A DNA stretch of 37,485 bases, taken from Phaeoceros laevis (Eukaryota; Anthocerotophyta; Anthocerotopsida; Notothyladales). Position 1 is the first letter of the stretch, and every line of letters begins with the position of its first letter. A program made the translations under genes and the position numbers. Shown here one piece after another: positions 1-9,404 of the stretch. Below the pieces are notes generated by a model that saw only the letters and a program-made list of their open reading frames with translations, was not told where the DNA came from and did no database searches. The DNA lies in contig JBNGIQ010007629.1 of assembly GCA_049999765.1 (NCBI GenBank), forward strand, positions 1-37,485. The letters run 5' to 3'.

Positions 1-1157
1 CCTCTCTGAAGACCTTTCAGACTGCAAAAGCAAATGAAGAAAATGATGAGTTACCTAGTTAGGAGATACTGTCCAAACTGTAAAAAGCATATGGAGGAAA
101 AAATATATTACCTGCTTGGAGGGTACATGCTGCCATCTTTCTTTCTCACCTGCAAAAAGAAATCAGTGTGATAATTTGCAAAGTCTTTGAGCTGTATATT
201 TTCCACTGATTCTGTGCCTCCTTGCTTTGTTTGCTTTCTCCAGTCCTCAAATCGTCTCATAGCCCACTGGTTAATTGGTTCAGAAGGATTTTTCCCTCCC
301 TCCATAATCAGCTGCTTCTTCCTTGGATCTAAAGCCACAAATCCTGCTAACTCAACAGTTTCTTCATTGCTGTCATAGTTGAGCTCGAAATTAGGTCCAT
401 CAAAATCAGGTAGAGGAGCAGCTGGTGTTACTGAGCGGTTTCCCACAGCAACCACTGGATCAGATATAAATGGAACAGCTGGAAGAAAATTTGTTTGAGC
501 AGGCTCTGGGGAACTTTGAGCAGGACAATTCTTCCCTTTCACAAATATATTTGGAGGCATACTGCAAGGCACTACATTCAAGGAATGCCCCAGAGCTGAT
601 GTAGGTACGAAATTTAGAAGCACAGTTTGCTCTGGAGCTGACTCATTTAAGAAACCTACTGGCAGAGATATTTCTGGTGCTCTCGGTGATGAACCTATCA
701 ACGTGGCGGAAATATTTGGCAATCCGAGCTTATCCCTAACTGCTACAAACGGGCTTTTAGCTGAAACTTGCGGCAAGCTGGCATTAGAAAATGCCCTAAA
801 ATGATCCCTGTACAATGCACATTGTGTTAAAGTCTCAGCATCTGATGAAGCTGCGATCTCACCTCCTTCCACAAGTGAGACACCATATTCCGACACAGGC
901 ACGTATTCAGGAGATCCGTTGGTAATATCGTGAAGCACTGTCCTCCTAGCAGCCTCCTCAGCCATCCGTTTCTCAATTGCAGCCATACGCTTCAACCTGT
1001 GACTGTGATCAATGCATTTTGTGGATCTCTGTCTTGGACGAGACGCCTTTGTGCAAGGGCGCTTTCTGACAACAAATCCATCGACTTCGGCACTTCCCGT
1101 CGGGTTCCCTAAGTGAGGAACAATAACTCGCTTGATCGGAATATTCTTCCCATCCAT
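1..1157 (-). CDS. Crypton/DUF3504-type recombinase-like protein, 5' part (partial)
   Basis: This gene enters from its ATG at 1157 and runs off the left edge. Exon 1 (1157..112) ends at a CAG|GTAATA donor. An intron of 90 bp follows, and an AG acceptor at 23-22 opens exon 2 (21..1). The join keeps the frame and turns the end of exon 1 (RKKDGSMYPPS) into MYPPSSLKGLQR. The last ~70 residues (INQWAMRRFEDW..., LKDFANYHTDFFLQVRKKDG, YPPSSLKGLQR) look like the helical N-terminal part of the DUF3504/Crypton-derived tyrosine recombinase domain seen in ZMYM, QRICH1 and KIAA1958 proteins. The first ~270 residues are basic at the start and otherwise low complexity. I recognise no domain there. The catalytic R..H-R-Y residues would lie outside the window, so activity cannot be judged. 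It could be a live Crypton-like transposase or a domesticated copy. The family call is from remembered motif shape only. Confidence 0.6.
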
Positions 1158-2018
1158 TGTGCTAGGGGGAGTAAGCCAATGCTGCTATACCTCGCGAGAT
1201 TACATGGCCCTCAGCAACAGCACGGGATCAGCGAAATTCAAGCTCAGCGAGATCATGCACAAGCGAGGCTCGAGCGAGCTTCATAACTACCCGGTCCCTT
1301 TAAGTATGTTAAAGGAACCCGGTCGCACTGGGTAGCATTACCTGCGGTAATGCAGAACCCGGTGCTCCTGGCTTCCTTTAACATACTCTTAAATATTTTG
1401 AATGGACTCTTTAATTTCTTGCGAACTTTAGTCTTCTCGTGCAATACACCATCCCAAAATGGGAGCATGTGCAATGTGCATTCTCAATTTCCAAGCACTA
1501 TACCATAATAGTATTCTCAATTTTCCACGCACTACACCATCATATGATAATAGTAATACCTTCACATATGTCTCCACATCAATAGAGTATGCAGACTGAG
1601 AATTTAAGACTTATAGGTAATAACTATTTTAACTTACCTTGACTTATAAGGTAATAACTAGTTACTATTCTAACTTACCTTATGTATCCGAAAAGGCTAA
1701 AGAATATCTATATTCCTAAAGGAAGAAGACTTAGTACTTTACATACTAGCTTCAATATTCTGTTAACGTTTTTTTGGCTAACTATACTAATGAGCTTGCA
1801 ATGTCATCCATCCAATATTCTTGGAGCATACTCTTTTTCTTTGCAAATATTACTTTGTCGCATATATTGTAAAGTCCATTTTAACACGTTAAGAATATAT
1901 AACTACCTTATAAGTCTAAATGCTGATAATAAATCAGCCTAACTTTGATGCTATGCATACACAAAACTTTGATGCTATGCATACACAAAGAGTCAGACAT
2001 CATTCACTTAGTTTAAAT
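1158..2018. other. AT-rich intergenic region with short repeats
   Basis: I see no gene here. The stretch holds an imperfect hairpin (1299-1393, listed separately) and two degenerate copies of a ~40-bp unit at about 1609-1681 built around ACTTATA(A)GGTAATAACTA and TAACTTACCTTA. It also holds an exact 24-bp tandem duplication at 1941-1964 and 1965-1988, just before the start of the Gnk2-like gene. An ATG at 1920 is in frame with that gene, but the extra 33 codons are built largely from the tandem repeat and would bury the signal peptide. I therefore treat them as 5' leader. Confidence 0.6.
1299..1393. repeat. Imperfect inverted repeat (foldback) with inner hairpin
   Basis: The outer arms 1299-1317 (TTTAAGTATGTTAAAGGAA) and 1373-1393 are reverse complements except for a 2-nt bulge. 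Inside, 1335-1342 and 1346-1353 form a perfect 8-bp hairpin (GCATTACC / GGTAATGC) with a 3-nt loop. Two copies of GAACCCGGT sit as direct repeats either side of the hairpin. It lies about 150 bp upstream of the Crypton-like gene start. It may be a small foldback or MITE-like element. Confidence 0.6.
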
Positions 2019-2498
2019 ATGAATGGAATAAAATATTTTATTTTACTTGTTTATTCATATATAGTTTGTTGGTACTTCAAATCAGGAGATGCACAAAATT
2101 TAACTCCTCCGAACACAACTTGGATCTCCAATGTGTGTGGCCCAAAAATGCTGGCCAACGATCCAAACCGAGGAGTACTCAGAGTACAATTGTTTCAACT
2201 GATTGATAAAACAATTGCAGAATTTTCTTTGCATGGAGAAGACCAAGTGGATCTTCCCACATTTTACACAGCGGTTTACAACGGAAACGAATACTTTTGG
2301 AGCTTAGCTGTTTGTTATGAAAAGGCTCCCAGTATGCAATATAGATGGCAATGTGAGATGTGCCTAAGAGCTTGTGTTGAAGATCTTCTCAATGTTCGTT
2401 GCCCTGTAGCAATTTGGGCAATGTATCGAGCTGCTGATTGCTTCTTAAGATATTCTCTTCTTCAACCATACACTTGTTGGACTGCCCCTACAGAGTAA
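2019..2498 (+). CDS. Secreted single-domain Gnk2/DUF26-like cysteine-rich protein
   Basis: A single-exon gene of 159 aa. I start it at 2019 (MNGIKYF...) because this gives a typical signal peptide: a hydrophobic run to about residue 20, then GDAQ as a likely cleavage site. The mature part has one Gnk2 (DUF26, stress-antifungal) domain: an early Cys in SNVCGP, then C-x12-C-x2-C (CYEKAPSMQYRWQCEMC), a later RC, and the closing AADCFLRYS motif. Ginkbilobin-2 and cysteine-rich receptor-like secreted proteins share the C...C-x2-C...DCF.RY layout, but the usual first spacing is C-x8-C-x2-C, so x12 is unusual. There is no kinase or transmembrane segment after it, so it is a stand-alone apoplastic protein. 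Known relatives bind mannose or act against fungi, and the role here is inferred. Codon use is AT-rich like the flanks. It stands alone with no operon-like partner. Confidence 0.8.
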   Translation: MNGIKYFILLVYSYIVCWYFKSGDAQNLTPPNTTWISNVCGPKMLANDPNRGVLRVQLFQLIDKTIAEFSLHGEDQVDLPTFYTAVYNGNEYFWSLAVCYEKAPSMQYRWQCEMCLRACVEDLLNVRCPVAIWAMYRAADCFLRYSLLQPYTCWTAPTE

Positions 2499-3645
2499 TA
2501 ATACAATACAAGGTAAATAGTAGATGTATCACATTTATAAACCTAGCTTACAAGTAATCACACATGATACACAACAAGAATAGTCGGGGTATGGATTACG
2601 TTTGTTGTTGATGTAGTTATGCTATATATTGTGCTATTGCTCCAACCTGTAAAAATCCTTGTATTAGTACTTCTCCCCTCCTTCCTCATAGATATAAAAT
2701 ATTGTGTTATAAGACATGCAATTGAGCTAATTGGGATGCTTTGTATTTGAAGCAGCTTCTTCATACATCTAAGTAGAGCTTCTTCGTGTGACGACAAGGT
2801 GTCTTGCAAACTCCCAAAGTACTAGCCGCCATTTCAACTGGGTAACAGACTCAAAGTTCCAAACTCCCAAAGTACTAGCCGCCATTTCAACTGGGTAACA
2901 GACTCAAAGTTCCAAGATGGAGAGGCAGTTTTACCACCTCCGGATCCCATCCCGGTGATCAATGCTTGGTTTGTGGCTTTCGTTGTAAGCTTGCTTAGAA
3001 CCTGTCTTTTTGACACTTCCTATCATGCTTCAAGTCAACAGCAAAAAAAAAGAGACATATATATATGTGACTATGAGCACCCCTTAGCCAGAGTTGACAA
3101 TCAAGACAATCAAGATCATTTTCAACAATGTATAGAGTGTTTTGGTGTAGTAAGGCAGATTCTCTTTGGTGTAAGAAGGCAGTTGAGCTAATCTGCATGC
3201 CCGATAGTGTGCTTTATTGGGCCCTAACCCACAAAAAGTGATGGTTCACAAAGGAAAACTTGAAATGAAGATATAGGGAAGCCACTATATATACGTGGAA
3301 GCATTGAAGGGAGAGGATCTTAGTGTCCTAACCCTTTTTCATGATTATCTAGCATTTGCCCAATACATTAAAGGAAAGGAAGCTTATTTATGAAAATGAA
3401 ACGAATAGAAAATAGAAAAATCTCGAATTTATATACACAATTATCTTACTGTGCACTGAACGCATGTATCCGCTAGTCAGCACGATTGGCAAGCTCCACA
3501 TCTTGAGAGAATTAAGCTACACCTCCTCGGGGTCCTCGAGTCTTTCTCTATCGATATCGAGCAATGAACACACACACAATGTCACACACTCGTCCAGAAC
3601 CTAGAGGTATTGCAAGGACTGAAGCTTGGAAGGATAGCGCCACAG
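2499..3645. other. Intergenic region, no gene seen
   Basis: Only short, unconvincing open frames occur. The stretch carries the 3' flank of the Gnk2-like gene, a 53-bp tandem duplication (2807-2913) and AT-rich DNA. I see no RNA gene. Confidence 0.6.
2807..2913. repeat. 53-bp tandem duplication, two identical units
   Basis: Units 2808-2860 and 2861-2913 are identical as far as I can read, beginning AAACTCCCAAAGTACTAGCC and ending CAAAGTTCC. No reading frame of note spans it. Perfect identity points to a recent duplication. Confidence 0.9.
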
Positions 3646-5243
3646 TCAGAGTGCCACGTTCCAAATTTTAGGCGGTCCCTTCGGAGGACTCTCCTCCGGG
3701 CCTAATTTGTCAAGCTCCAGATACAGTTGCCGGAGGGTGTTCTTGAAGTGGAGCACGGCGAAGGCTTGTAAGTCCTTCGTGTTAGCAATTTCTTCCAAGA
3801 GTTCCTCCCTCTTTTCCTTCCTGCTGGCCAAATCCACAGGTACCGGTACAGCCTCCTCTGCTGCTGCACCAACACCTCCATTCGGCACCTCCCTTGCAAT
3901 TGCAACTGGCATCGGCGGGCTGCCACGATTGGCATCTCCGGCCTTCGATAGCTCCTCCGGGTTAACATTGCCACGTGCACTCGGTGGTGACCGCTTCTGC
4001 TTCGAATTCCGAGCACCGGGCGTGCCAGCCGCGGTGGGATTCATGCCGGGACCAGCACGATTGGCTCCCTCCTGGTCACCTGGAACTCGTGGGTTACGCA
4101 GCTCTCCTGCCAAGCTCGTCTCTGCTAGGCATGGGACTAGGCATGCCATCCTATCGTCGGTGACCCTCTTTTTTCCCAATTGCAAGGCCTTCTCTGCTGC
4201 ACCGCCTCGTGCAGCACGGCTTGGCTGCTTCCTCTTCTTTCCCTTGTCAGAGTTGAGGGTGTTGCGCTGCTCTTCCTGAGCCTTGAGGAGGAGCTGGTGC
4301 TGCTGCTGTTGCTGCTCCTGCCACTTGTCCTTGAGGGCGAGCGCAAGCGCAACATACTCGCACAGGAACTCCTTGTTGGTGGTTGTGCCTCCGTTGGCGT
4401 TTGCGCCCCAATGTGTCATCACCTTGGCCAGAGACCCCACCTTGAGCCCTGCCCAGTCGAACTTCTTGTCGGGGTCGGTGAATTCCTCTATCAGAGCCCG
4501 GGCGTGGAACGCGGATATCCTTGGCTTCTTCTCTCCCAACCACAGCTCCTTCCTTCTTTGCTGGATGTAGTCTCGGAGCCCGGGAGGGTCGGTGATGGCG
4601 TCCGCCACGGCCCCGTCCCCGTTGATAAGGTCCCGAGGCCCAGACGTGATTGTCTGGAGCGTCACGCCTCCTCTCATGTGTTTTATGACAATCCTCTTGT
4701 CATTCCGAGGATCCCTTTGAGGTCTGGGGCCTCTGTGTTCCAGCCCCATCAGCTTGCCCACCACGTCGTGGGCCATGGACAGAACCTCGTCCTCCTCCAG
4801 CAGCCCCGCGCCCAGCTTGAGGTACAGCTCGCCACTGTACTCTGCGAATCCCACAACGGTCTGCCCCCCTGTCAGCTCGCATTTACACGCCCCGAACTTC
4901 ATGTCAGGGTGCTGCTTCTGCACCAGCATCGGCAGCAGCTGCGGATTGTTGCGAGCCTTCACGCTCTTGTGTTGCGCGGCTTGGCCGCGCCTGGTAAGCA
5001 GGGGCTCGGTGGCCTGCTCTGTGTTCTCATCCTCCTGTGCGTCATTCTGGACCACTTTGTTACGCTTCCCTATGCAACACGGAAAAAATGAATCGTTCTG
5101 CGGTGCCTTCAGGCAACGGATCAAGGAAGGAGAACTTGCCTCTATTGCTCCAAGTACTAGCAATTTTGCGTGCAGTCCTCTCATCTGAGCTTAGCCAACC
5201 TGAACTTACCTGAACTCGGCCAACCTTGGTGAGGCTCCGCCAT
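3646..5243 (-). CDS. Unrecognised Gln- and Lys-rich protein, two exons, possibly transposon-associated
   Basis: The longest open frame starts at 5184, but a better model is exon 1 5243..5210 (MAEPHQGWPSSG), a perfect CAG|GTAAGT donor, a 140-bp intron, an acceptor at 5071-5070, and exon 2 5069..3646. This keeps frame (34 + 1424 nt) and gives 485 aa. No family is recognised. Visible parts are an acidic/basic N-terminus, a globular-looking stretch around LTGGQTVVGFAEYSGELYLK and DYIQQRRKELWLGEKKPRIS, and a segment ending KVMTHWGANANGG. After these come a Gln run (QQQQQH), a basic patch (KGKKRKQPSR, possible nuclear signal), a Pro/Gly-rich low-complexity linker, and a C-terminal charged helix (KEKREELLEEIANTKDLQAF). 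It is distinctly GC-richer than the flanking DNA. Dispersed repeat A lies immediately upstream, so it may be the last part of a repeat-borne gene. Confidence 0.5.
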
Positions 5244-5439
5244 CTTGCTCTTGGAGCTTGGACTCCGGAAAGCTTGTCCAACTTCAGGAGTACACTCTGC
5301 TTATGTGCCCGAAAAAGGTCATCCAGAACTAGTTGTGCTCCTTCTCGGAACCACCAGCCGACCTGCAACAGCATGAAAGATGTGACTTCAGGTACTATTG
5401 CCATTCGCATGGTCCAAATTCTAACCACTCCACTCAAAG

Positions 5440-5910
5440 GGATTCCAAAGAAAGCAGCGCTAGCCGCGAAACCACGATCAAGTGGTCAAGACTACAAGAG
5501 CCACGTACCATTGCCGAAGCACTGTAGCCATCCCCTCCCGCTTACTCTTGGCTCGCAGTTGAGTTGAACTTCCCAATTTTCTCGTGGCAACCTTCAAGGC
5601 CCGCTTGTCTTCACCTACTTGAAATCAGGAGCTCAATGATCCTCTTCTCATGCCAGGTTGTCGATTGAGGAATAAGACATGGCGCTTGATTGATTGTCGG
5701 GCTTGATGCGGAAGGTCGGCCTTTCTTCCGTTCCTGGTTCTGCTTCCCCAACCGCCTGATTTTATGGCCTCACAGGTTTTACTTCCAAAACGGCAAGTCG
5801 GAACTACACAACCCTTCTATTTCGAGGACATTGACAACACGCCATTTGACAGGAAGGGCTTTCGCCACCAACTTAGCCACAGGGCAGGAACTAATTGATT
5901 TCTAAATGTT
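5440..5910. repeat. Dispersed repeat, copy A
   Basis: This stretch matches 13320-14055 (copy B) in the same orientation over several blocks. Shared stretches include TCTTGGCTCGCA, GGCAACCTTCAAGG, CATGGCGCTTGATTG, GGGCTTGATGCGGAAGGTCG, AAACGGCAAGTCG and AACCCTTCTATTTC. Copy A lacks about 235 bp present in copy B (near 13466-13700). On the minus strand both copies keep fragments of a common frame, for example KVATRKLGSS..LRAKSKR here and KVAKRKLATHLRAKRKR in B, each followed by a GTAC splice-donor-like site. This suggests a decayed element gene read leftwards, towards the unrecognised 3.6-5.2 kb gene. Confidence 0.75.
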
Positions 5911-6904
5911 TTTTCCCAATAACTATTGTTTGCAACACTTGCCCAGTTTGGAAAGAGCTCCTTCGGACACTCGCCGTCTACTGCCAGTGTACTGGTAGTT
6001 TTTCGTGTTTTAGAATGAATGAACTCCTCATTCGTTGTTCATTCATTCATTCATTGTAAACTATGTGTTGTGAAGTAGTAGTAGTAGGAAGATTATGGTG
6101 TTTAGCCAACTCTACATGGGAATTGAACACCCCGTCACCGGCGACCGGGATTTCGACCGGCGATCGGGTTCCCAGTAAACTGTGACAGAGCGGCAAATCT
6201 TGCCACGAATCTCCTATCACTTAATCAATCTATCCCCTCTATCCCTCTTATCCACATGGGGATTGCCAATGGCTTCTACCAACAATGTGCGAGCTGCCAT
6301 AACACAAAAATCTGCTACTACTATCAACAATAGGGAGCCCCACTGGCACTTGGGGTTCTTCTCCACAATCAATGTTCAGGCTCTCAAGGTGGAAGACTAC
6401 TAGGATGAGGGCACTACTCAAAGACTATAAGGATCCATCAACCAAACACTTTAAGATATTGTCCTTTGCACAGGCTAGATAGAATGAGCGTAGTTTCAGC
6501 AGAATGATTTTCCTGGTTTCGCCAACTCCACAAAGGAATTGGACATGTCACCTGTGGCTTCGACCGGCAACCTAAAGCCCAACTCAAGTTTACCTTTCGG
6601 AGCTGCAACTATAAAGTCGGCAGTTCATGAAGCAACTTATTTTAACAACGGAGTGGAAAAGCAATATAGCAAGGCAAGGCATGAGGAGTGTAGAATAGGC
6701 ATTCGCAGAAGAGGCGTACTTCCAATACATAGATACATTTTGGTGTGTAATAGCAAACTTATGCGTAACAATGTTAAATACTTCATATTTACCCGAGCTC
6801 TCATGTTTCGTGAAATAAAAAAAATACTAGCTTAGCCTAATTTAAATACCGCAATTATTAATTAATTACAGCTATCATGTTTCATGAATAAAGATTTACA
6901 TATT

Positions 6905-7110
6905 AGCTAGTTAACCCTCCTTGGGCCTCACACCTCCTTGGGCCTTTTGCAAAGTCTTGTTAAAGCCGATGGGTCAAACCAGAGCACAACTATACGCTAA
7001 TGCTTGTGCGACAAACAATCTATCAATCATTCTGCAAAAGGGGTGATACCAAAGTTAGCATGTCATAAAGTGGTGGTGCTTGCATTTTAAGTGCGGAAGA
7101 GATGGAGAAT
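6905..7110 (+). pseudogene. Decayed partial duplicate of the RING gene 5' region
   Basis: The block 7049-7110 (CCAAAGTTAGCATGTCA... to GCGGAAGAGATGGAGA) matches the start of the RING gene at about 7451-7506. The upstream CTCCTTGGGCCT-type motifs at about 6913-6950 match those at about 7247-7290. In this copy the ATG is followed at once by a stop (ATG TCA TAA) where the gene reads ATG TCA ATT. The copy then runs into dispersed repeat C. It is therefore a dead 5' fragment. Confidence 0.75.
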
Positions 7111-7113
7111 ATT

Positions 7114-7195
7114 TAATTTTACGGTCCTTGAGCCTTGCATGGGCTAATAAGGAACCTCGTATTTTTATTTTTAGTTCAGTTATTGGATGTCTTGC
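7114..7195. repeat. Dispersed repeat C, copy 1
   Basis: About 80 bp starting TTTTACGGTCCTTGAGCCTT and ending ATTGGATGTCTTGC is nearly identical to 10434-10512 in the same orientation. The two copies lie either side of the RING gene and the Harbinger-like element. Confidence 0.85.
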
Positions 7196-7313
7196 ATAAA
7201 TATTATGATATTACAGTTTATTAAACAAACATACTTGCTATTTTTACCCTCCTTAGGCCTTGGATGCACTTAACACCTCCTTGGGCCTCGGTTGTACAGA
7301 GGCATTGAAGAAC

Positions 7314-7323
7314 TATATATATA
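7314..7323 (+). promoter_or_regulatory. Candidate TATA box of the RING gene
   Basis: TATATATATA lies about 139 bp before the RING ATG, a plausible distance for a TATA element plus a ~100-nt leader. It is based on sequence and position only. Confidence 0.45.
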
Positions 7324-7644
7324 CTGCCATCAGCCATGCCATCTACCACATAACTCAAACAAAGAGCACGATTTCCCATTTGTGGTGCTTGTGCTTGTGC
7401 TTATGTGATAAAAGATTTGTTAACTCGTTTTGCTGAGTCCTATTAAAGCCCCAAAGTTAGCATGTCAATTAGTGGTGGTTGTATCTTAAGTGCGGAAGAG
7501 ATGGAGAGTAAAGATTTTGAAGAATGCTCTATGTGCTTCGAAATATTGGATGTGACCAAGCAAACAGAATTACGAACAACAAAATGTCATCACACATTCC
7601 ATAAAACATGTATTGAGGAGTGGATCACATTAGCAGTGTCGTCT

Positions 7645-7676
7645 GGAAAGCAACCGGACTGGAAAGCAACCGGACT
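7645..7676. repeat. 16-bp tandem duplication that breaks the RING frame
   Basis: GGAAAGCAACCGGACT occurs twice back to back. Sixteen is not a multiple of three, so the second copy shifts the frame exactly before the final Cys pair of the RING-H2 finger. Confidence 0.95.
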
Positions 7677-7972
7677 GTCCTCTATGCAGGATGGAAATTG
7701 CGCCTTTAGACGCTACAGAGGAAATGGATAACGTTAACATGTATGAGTATGAGGGCTATTCGGAAGAGGAGGTGGTTCAGGAGGGCATGGATGATCACAA
7801 TAATGAGAACGAGGACGAGCGTGAAGCACCTCATGGGGACCGCTATAGGGATTTAGAAGAAGACATGACGCACACGGATGATGACACTGATAATGATGTG
7901 AGCAACAATGAATATGAGTGTGACACGTCGTGCGAGGACCATAGCCAGGAGAAAGATGTGGAGGACATGCGT

Positions 7973-8112
7973 GTTGACAGTGGTCACATGGACGAGTATC
8001 AATATAGGACATGCGTGTTNNNNNNNNNNGTTGACAGTGGTCACATGGACGAGTATCAATATAGGACATGCGTGTTTGACAGTAGTCACATGGACGAGTA
8101 TCAATATAAACC
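7973..8112. repeat. 45-bp coding tandem repeat containing a 10-N assembly gap
   Basis: At least three units encode (V/F)DS(G/S)HMDEYQYRTCV. The first two are identical and are separated by ten Ns (8020-8029), so the assembler probably could not resolve the number of copies. The third carries one Gly-to-Ser change. The gap length keeps the frame open only by chance. Confidence 0.9.
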
Positions 8113-8614
8113 CGAAACATCGTGTGAAGACCATTACAAGGGAGAGGATGTGGAGGGCATGCATGGTGACTATGAATACGAGTGTGAAACATCATGTGAG
8201 CACCAATACAGGGAAGACGATGTGGATGTGGAGGGCTTGGATGATGACGATGATGAAATGGGCGAAACATTATGTGAGAGCCAATACAGGGAAGAGAAAG
8301 AGGATGTGGATGTGGAGGGCATGGATGATGGCACTGACGAAACGGGCGAAACATCATGTGAGAACCAATACGGGGAAGACGATGCGGATGTGAAGGGCAT
8401 GGATGATGGCATTGGCGAAATGGGCGAGTATGAAGATGAACGTGAAACACTGTGTCTGTATCATTACAAGGCAGAGGGCATGGGTGACATGGGCGAGTAC
8501 AAATACGAACATCAAACATTGTGTGAGGATTATTACAAGGAAGACGACGTGGAGGACATGGACGGGAATGAGGATGAGTGTGAAGCCCCTGCTCTGAAAC
8601 GCCATAAGCATTGA

Positions 8615-9304
8615 AAACTGCAGCATTTAAAAACTTTTAACGTGTTGTAACTTGAACTACACCTAGTTAATAATTCTCCTAGATAATTTACAAAGATTTT
8701 TTTACGAACAATACATTATAACCATGTTTGTGGTCTTCCCATCCTGCACAGCAGGTCTATCAACACCGTATTGCTCTAGGATTTGTACTTGTGCATTTGG
8801 GCTTCTCTAAGGGTTAAATATGTGCATTTAAACTGGGTTAAAACCTAGTCCACTTGGGTTTTCCTACTATAATAAAATCAATGTTCAGAGGGTTCTCTCT
8901 CGTCTAGCGTTCTCAACTAGGCAATCAGCATGTATAGGGGTCTTTTATTCGATGATCCTTCGTACATAATATCACATAATGGCACATAATATATAAATAT
9001 AAAGAAATATTGAAAAGAACTCCCTAAGATGAATTTATCAAACTTACCAAAAACACCAAGTACGACTTAGCTAGGAACAGAAGTTTTGCTTTTCCTCTCA
9101 GCTTGCCGTCCGGGCACATGACAATGGTACAACATTTGAACATCCAAGCAAAAGTTGCAAAACTTACAGTTTTCTTTTGTAGCTCATTTAGGATAAAATT
9201 GCATTCCCTTTTTGTCGTGAGTGAGTTTTCAATATAATGGGCCTTTTGGTGTTTATTCATAGAAAAAAAAAAACGAACATCATATTTTAGTGTACTTCAT
9301 TTAT
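8615..9304. other. Intergenic region, no gene seen
   Basis: AT-rich DNA between the RING gene and the Harbinger-like element. A 78-codon minus-strand frame (9260..9024) resembles no family I know and I do not call it. Confidence 0.55.
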
Positions 9305-9404
9305 TAGGGGGTTTCAAGGTTAGGATTTTCGGGCTGATATCTAAATGCGCAGCCGTGCGTATCCGCCCTCATATCGCGTGAAAAAAGTCTTATATCCCTA
9401 TATC

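Larger units (their letters stand above)
5911..7461. other. Repeat-rich intergenic region upstream of the RING gene
   Basis: I support no gene here. It contains a TTCA microsatellite (about 6036-6058), an AGT run near 6073, and two diverged copies of a segment with CCAACTC(T/C)ACA and TTCGACCGGC at about 6100-6170 and 6520-6575. It also contains a broken duplicate of the RING gene's 5' region (6905-7110), dispersed repeat C (7114-7195) and the RING promoter. Confidence 0.6.
7462..8614 (+). pseudogene. RING-H2 protein with acidic repeat tail, frameshifted by a 16-bp duplication
   Basis: The first frame (from ATG 7462) has the N-terminal half of a RING-H2 finger: ECSMC, then KCHHTFHKTCIEEW, i.e. 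C-x2-C ... C-x-H-x2-H-x2-C. The last Cys pair (DCPLCRMEIAP) lies in the next frame, which stays open to the stop at 8614. Between them is an exact 16-bp tandem duplication (7645-7660 and 7661-7676). Removing one copy reads ...SSGKQPDCPLCRM..., completing the finger. The tail is very acidic and built from degenerate repeats around YEYECETSCEHQYRED and DVDVEGMDD. RING-H2 proteins are usually E3 ubiquitin ligases, but the substrate is unknown. As assembled, the product would stop after 89 aa with half a finger. The cause could be a true pseudogene, an allele or an assembly error, since a 10-N gap lies in the same frame at 8020-8029. Confidence 0.8.

Noticed and set aside
1920-2018. Upstream in-frame ATG extending the Gnk2-like protein by 33 residues
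   Set aside because: The added residues come largely from a 24-bp tandem duplication and would displace the signal peptide from the N-terminus.
4180-5091. 303-codon plus-strand open frame
   Set aside because: It is antisense to the 485-aa gene, is Leu/Cys/Val-rich nonsense typical of the reverse of a Gln/Lys/Ala-rich gene, and shows no motif.
6100-6575. LTR retrotransposon ends
   Set aside because: Two diverged related segments occur near 6.1 and 6.55 kb, but there is no TG...CA boundary, primer-binding site or polyprotein frame.
8040-8112. CRISPR-like array from the regularly spaced repeats
   Set aside because: The repeats are contiguous coding units with no spacers, in a eukaryotic gene.
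7734-8519. Minus-strand 261-codon Cys/His/Pro-rich frame opposite the RING tail
   Set aside because: Its periodicity is just the reverse of the acidic coding repeat, and the apparent cysteines follow from reversed repeat codons.
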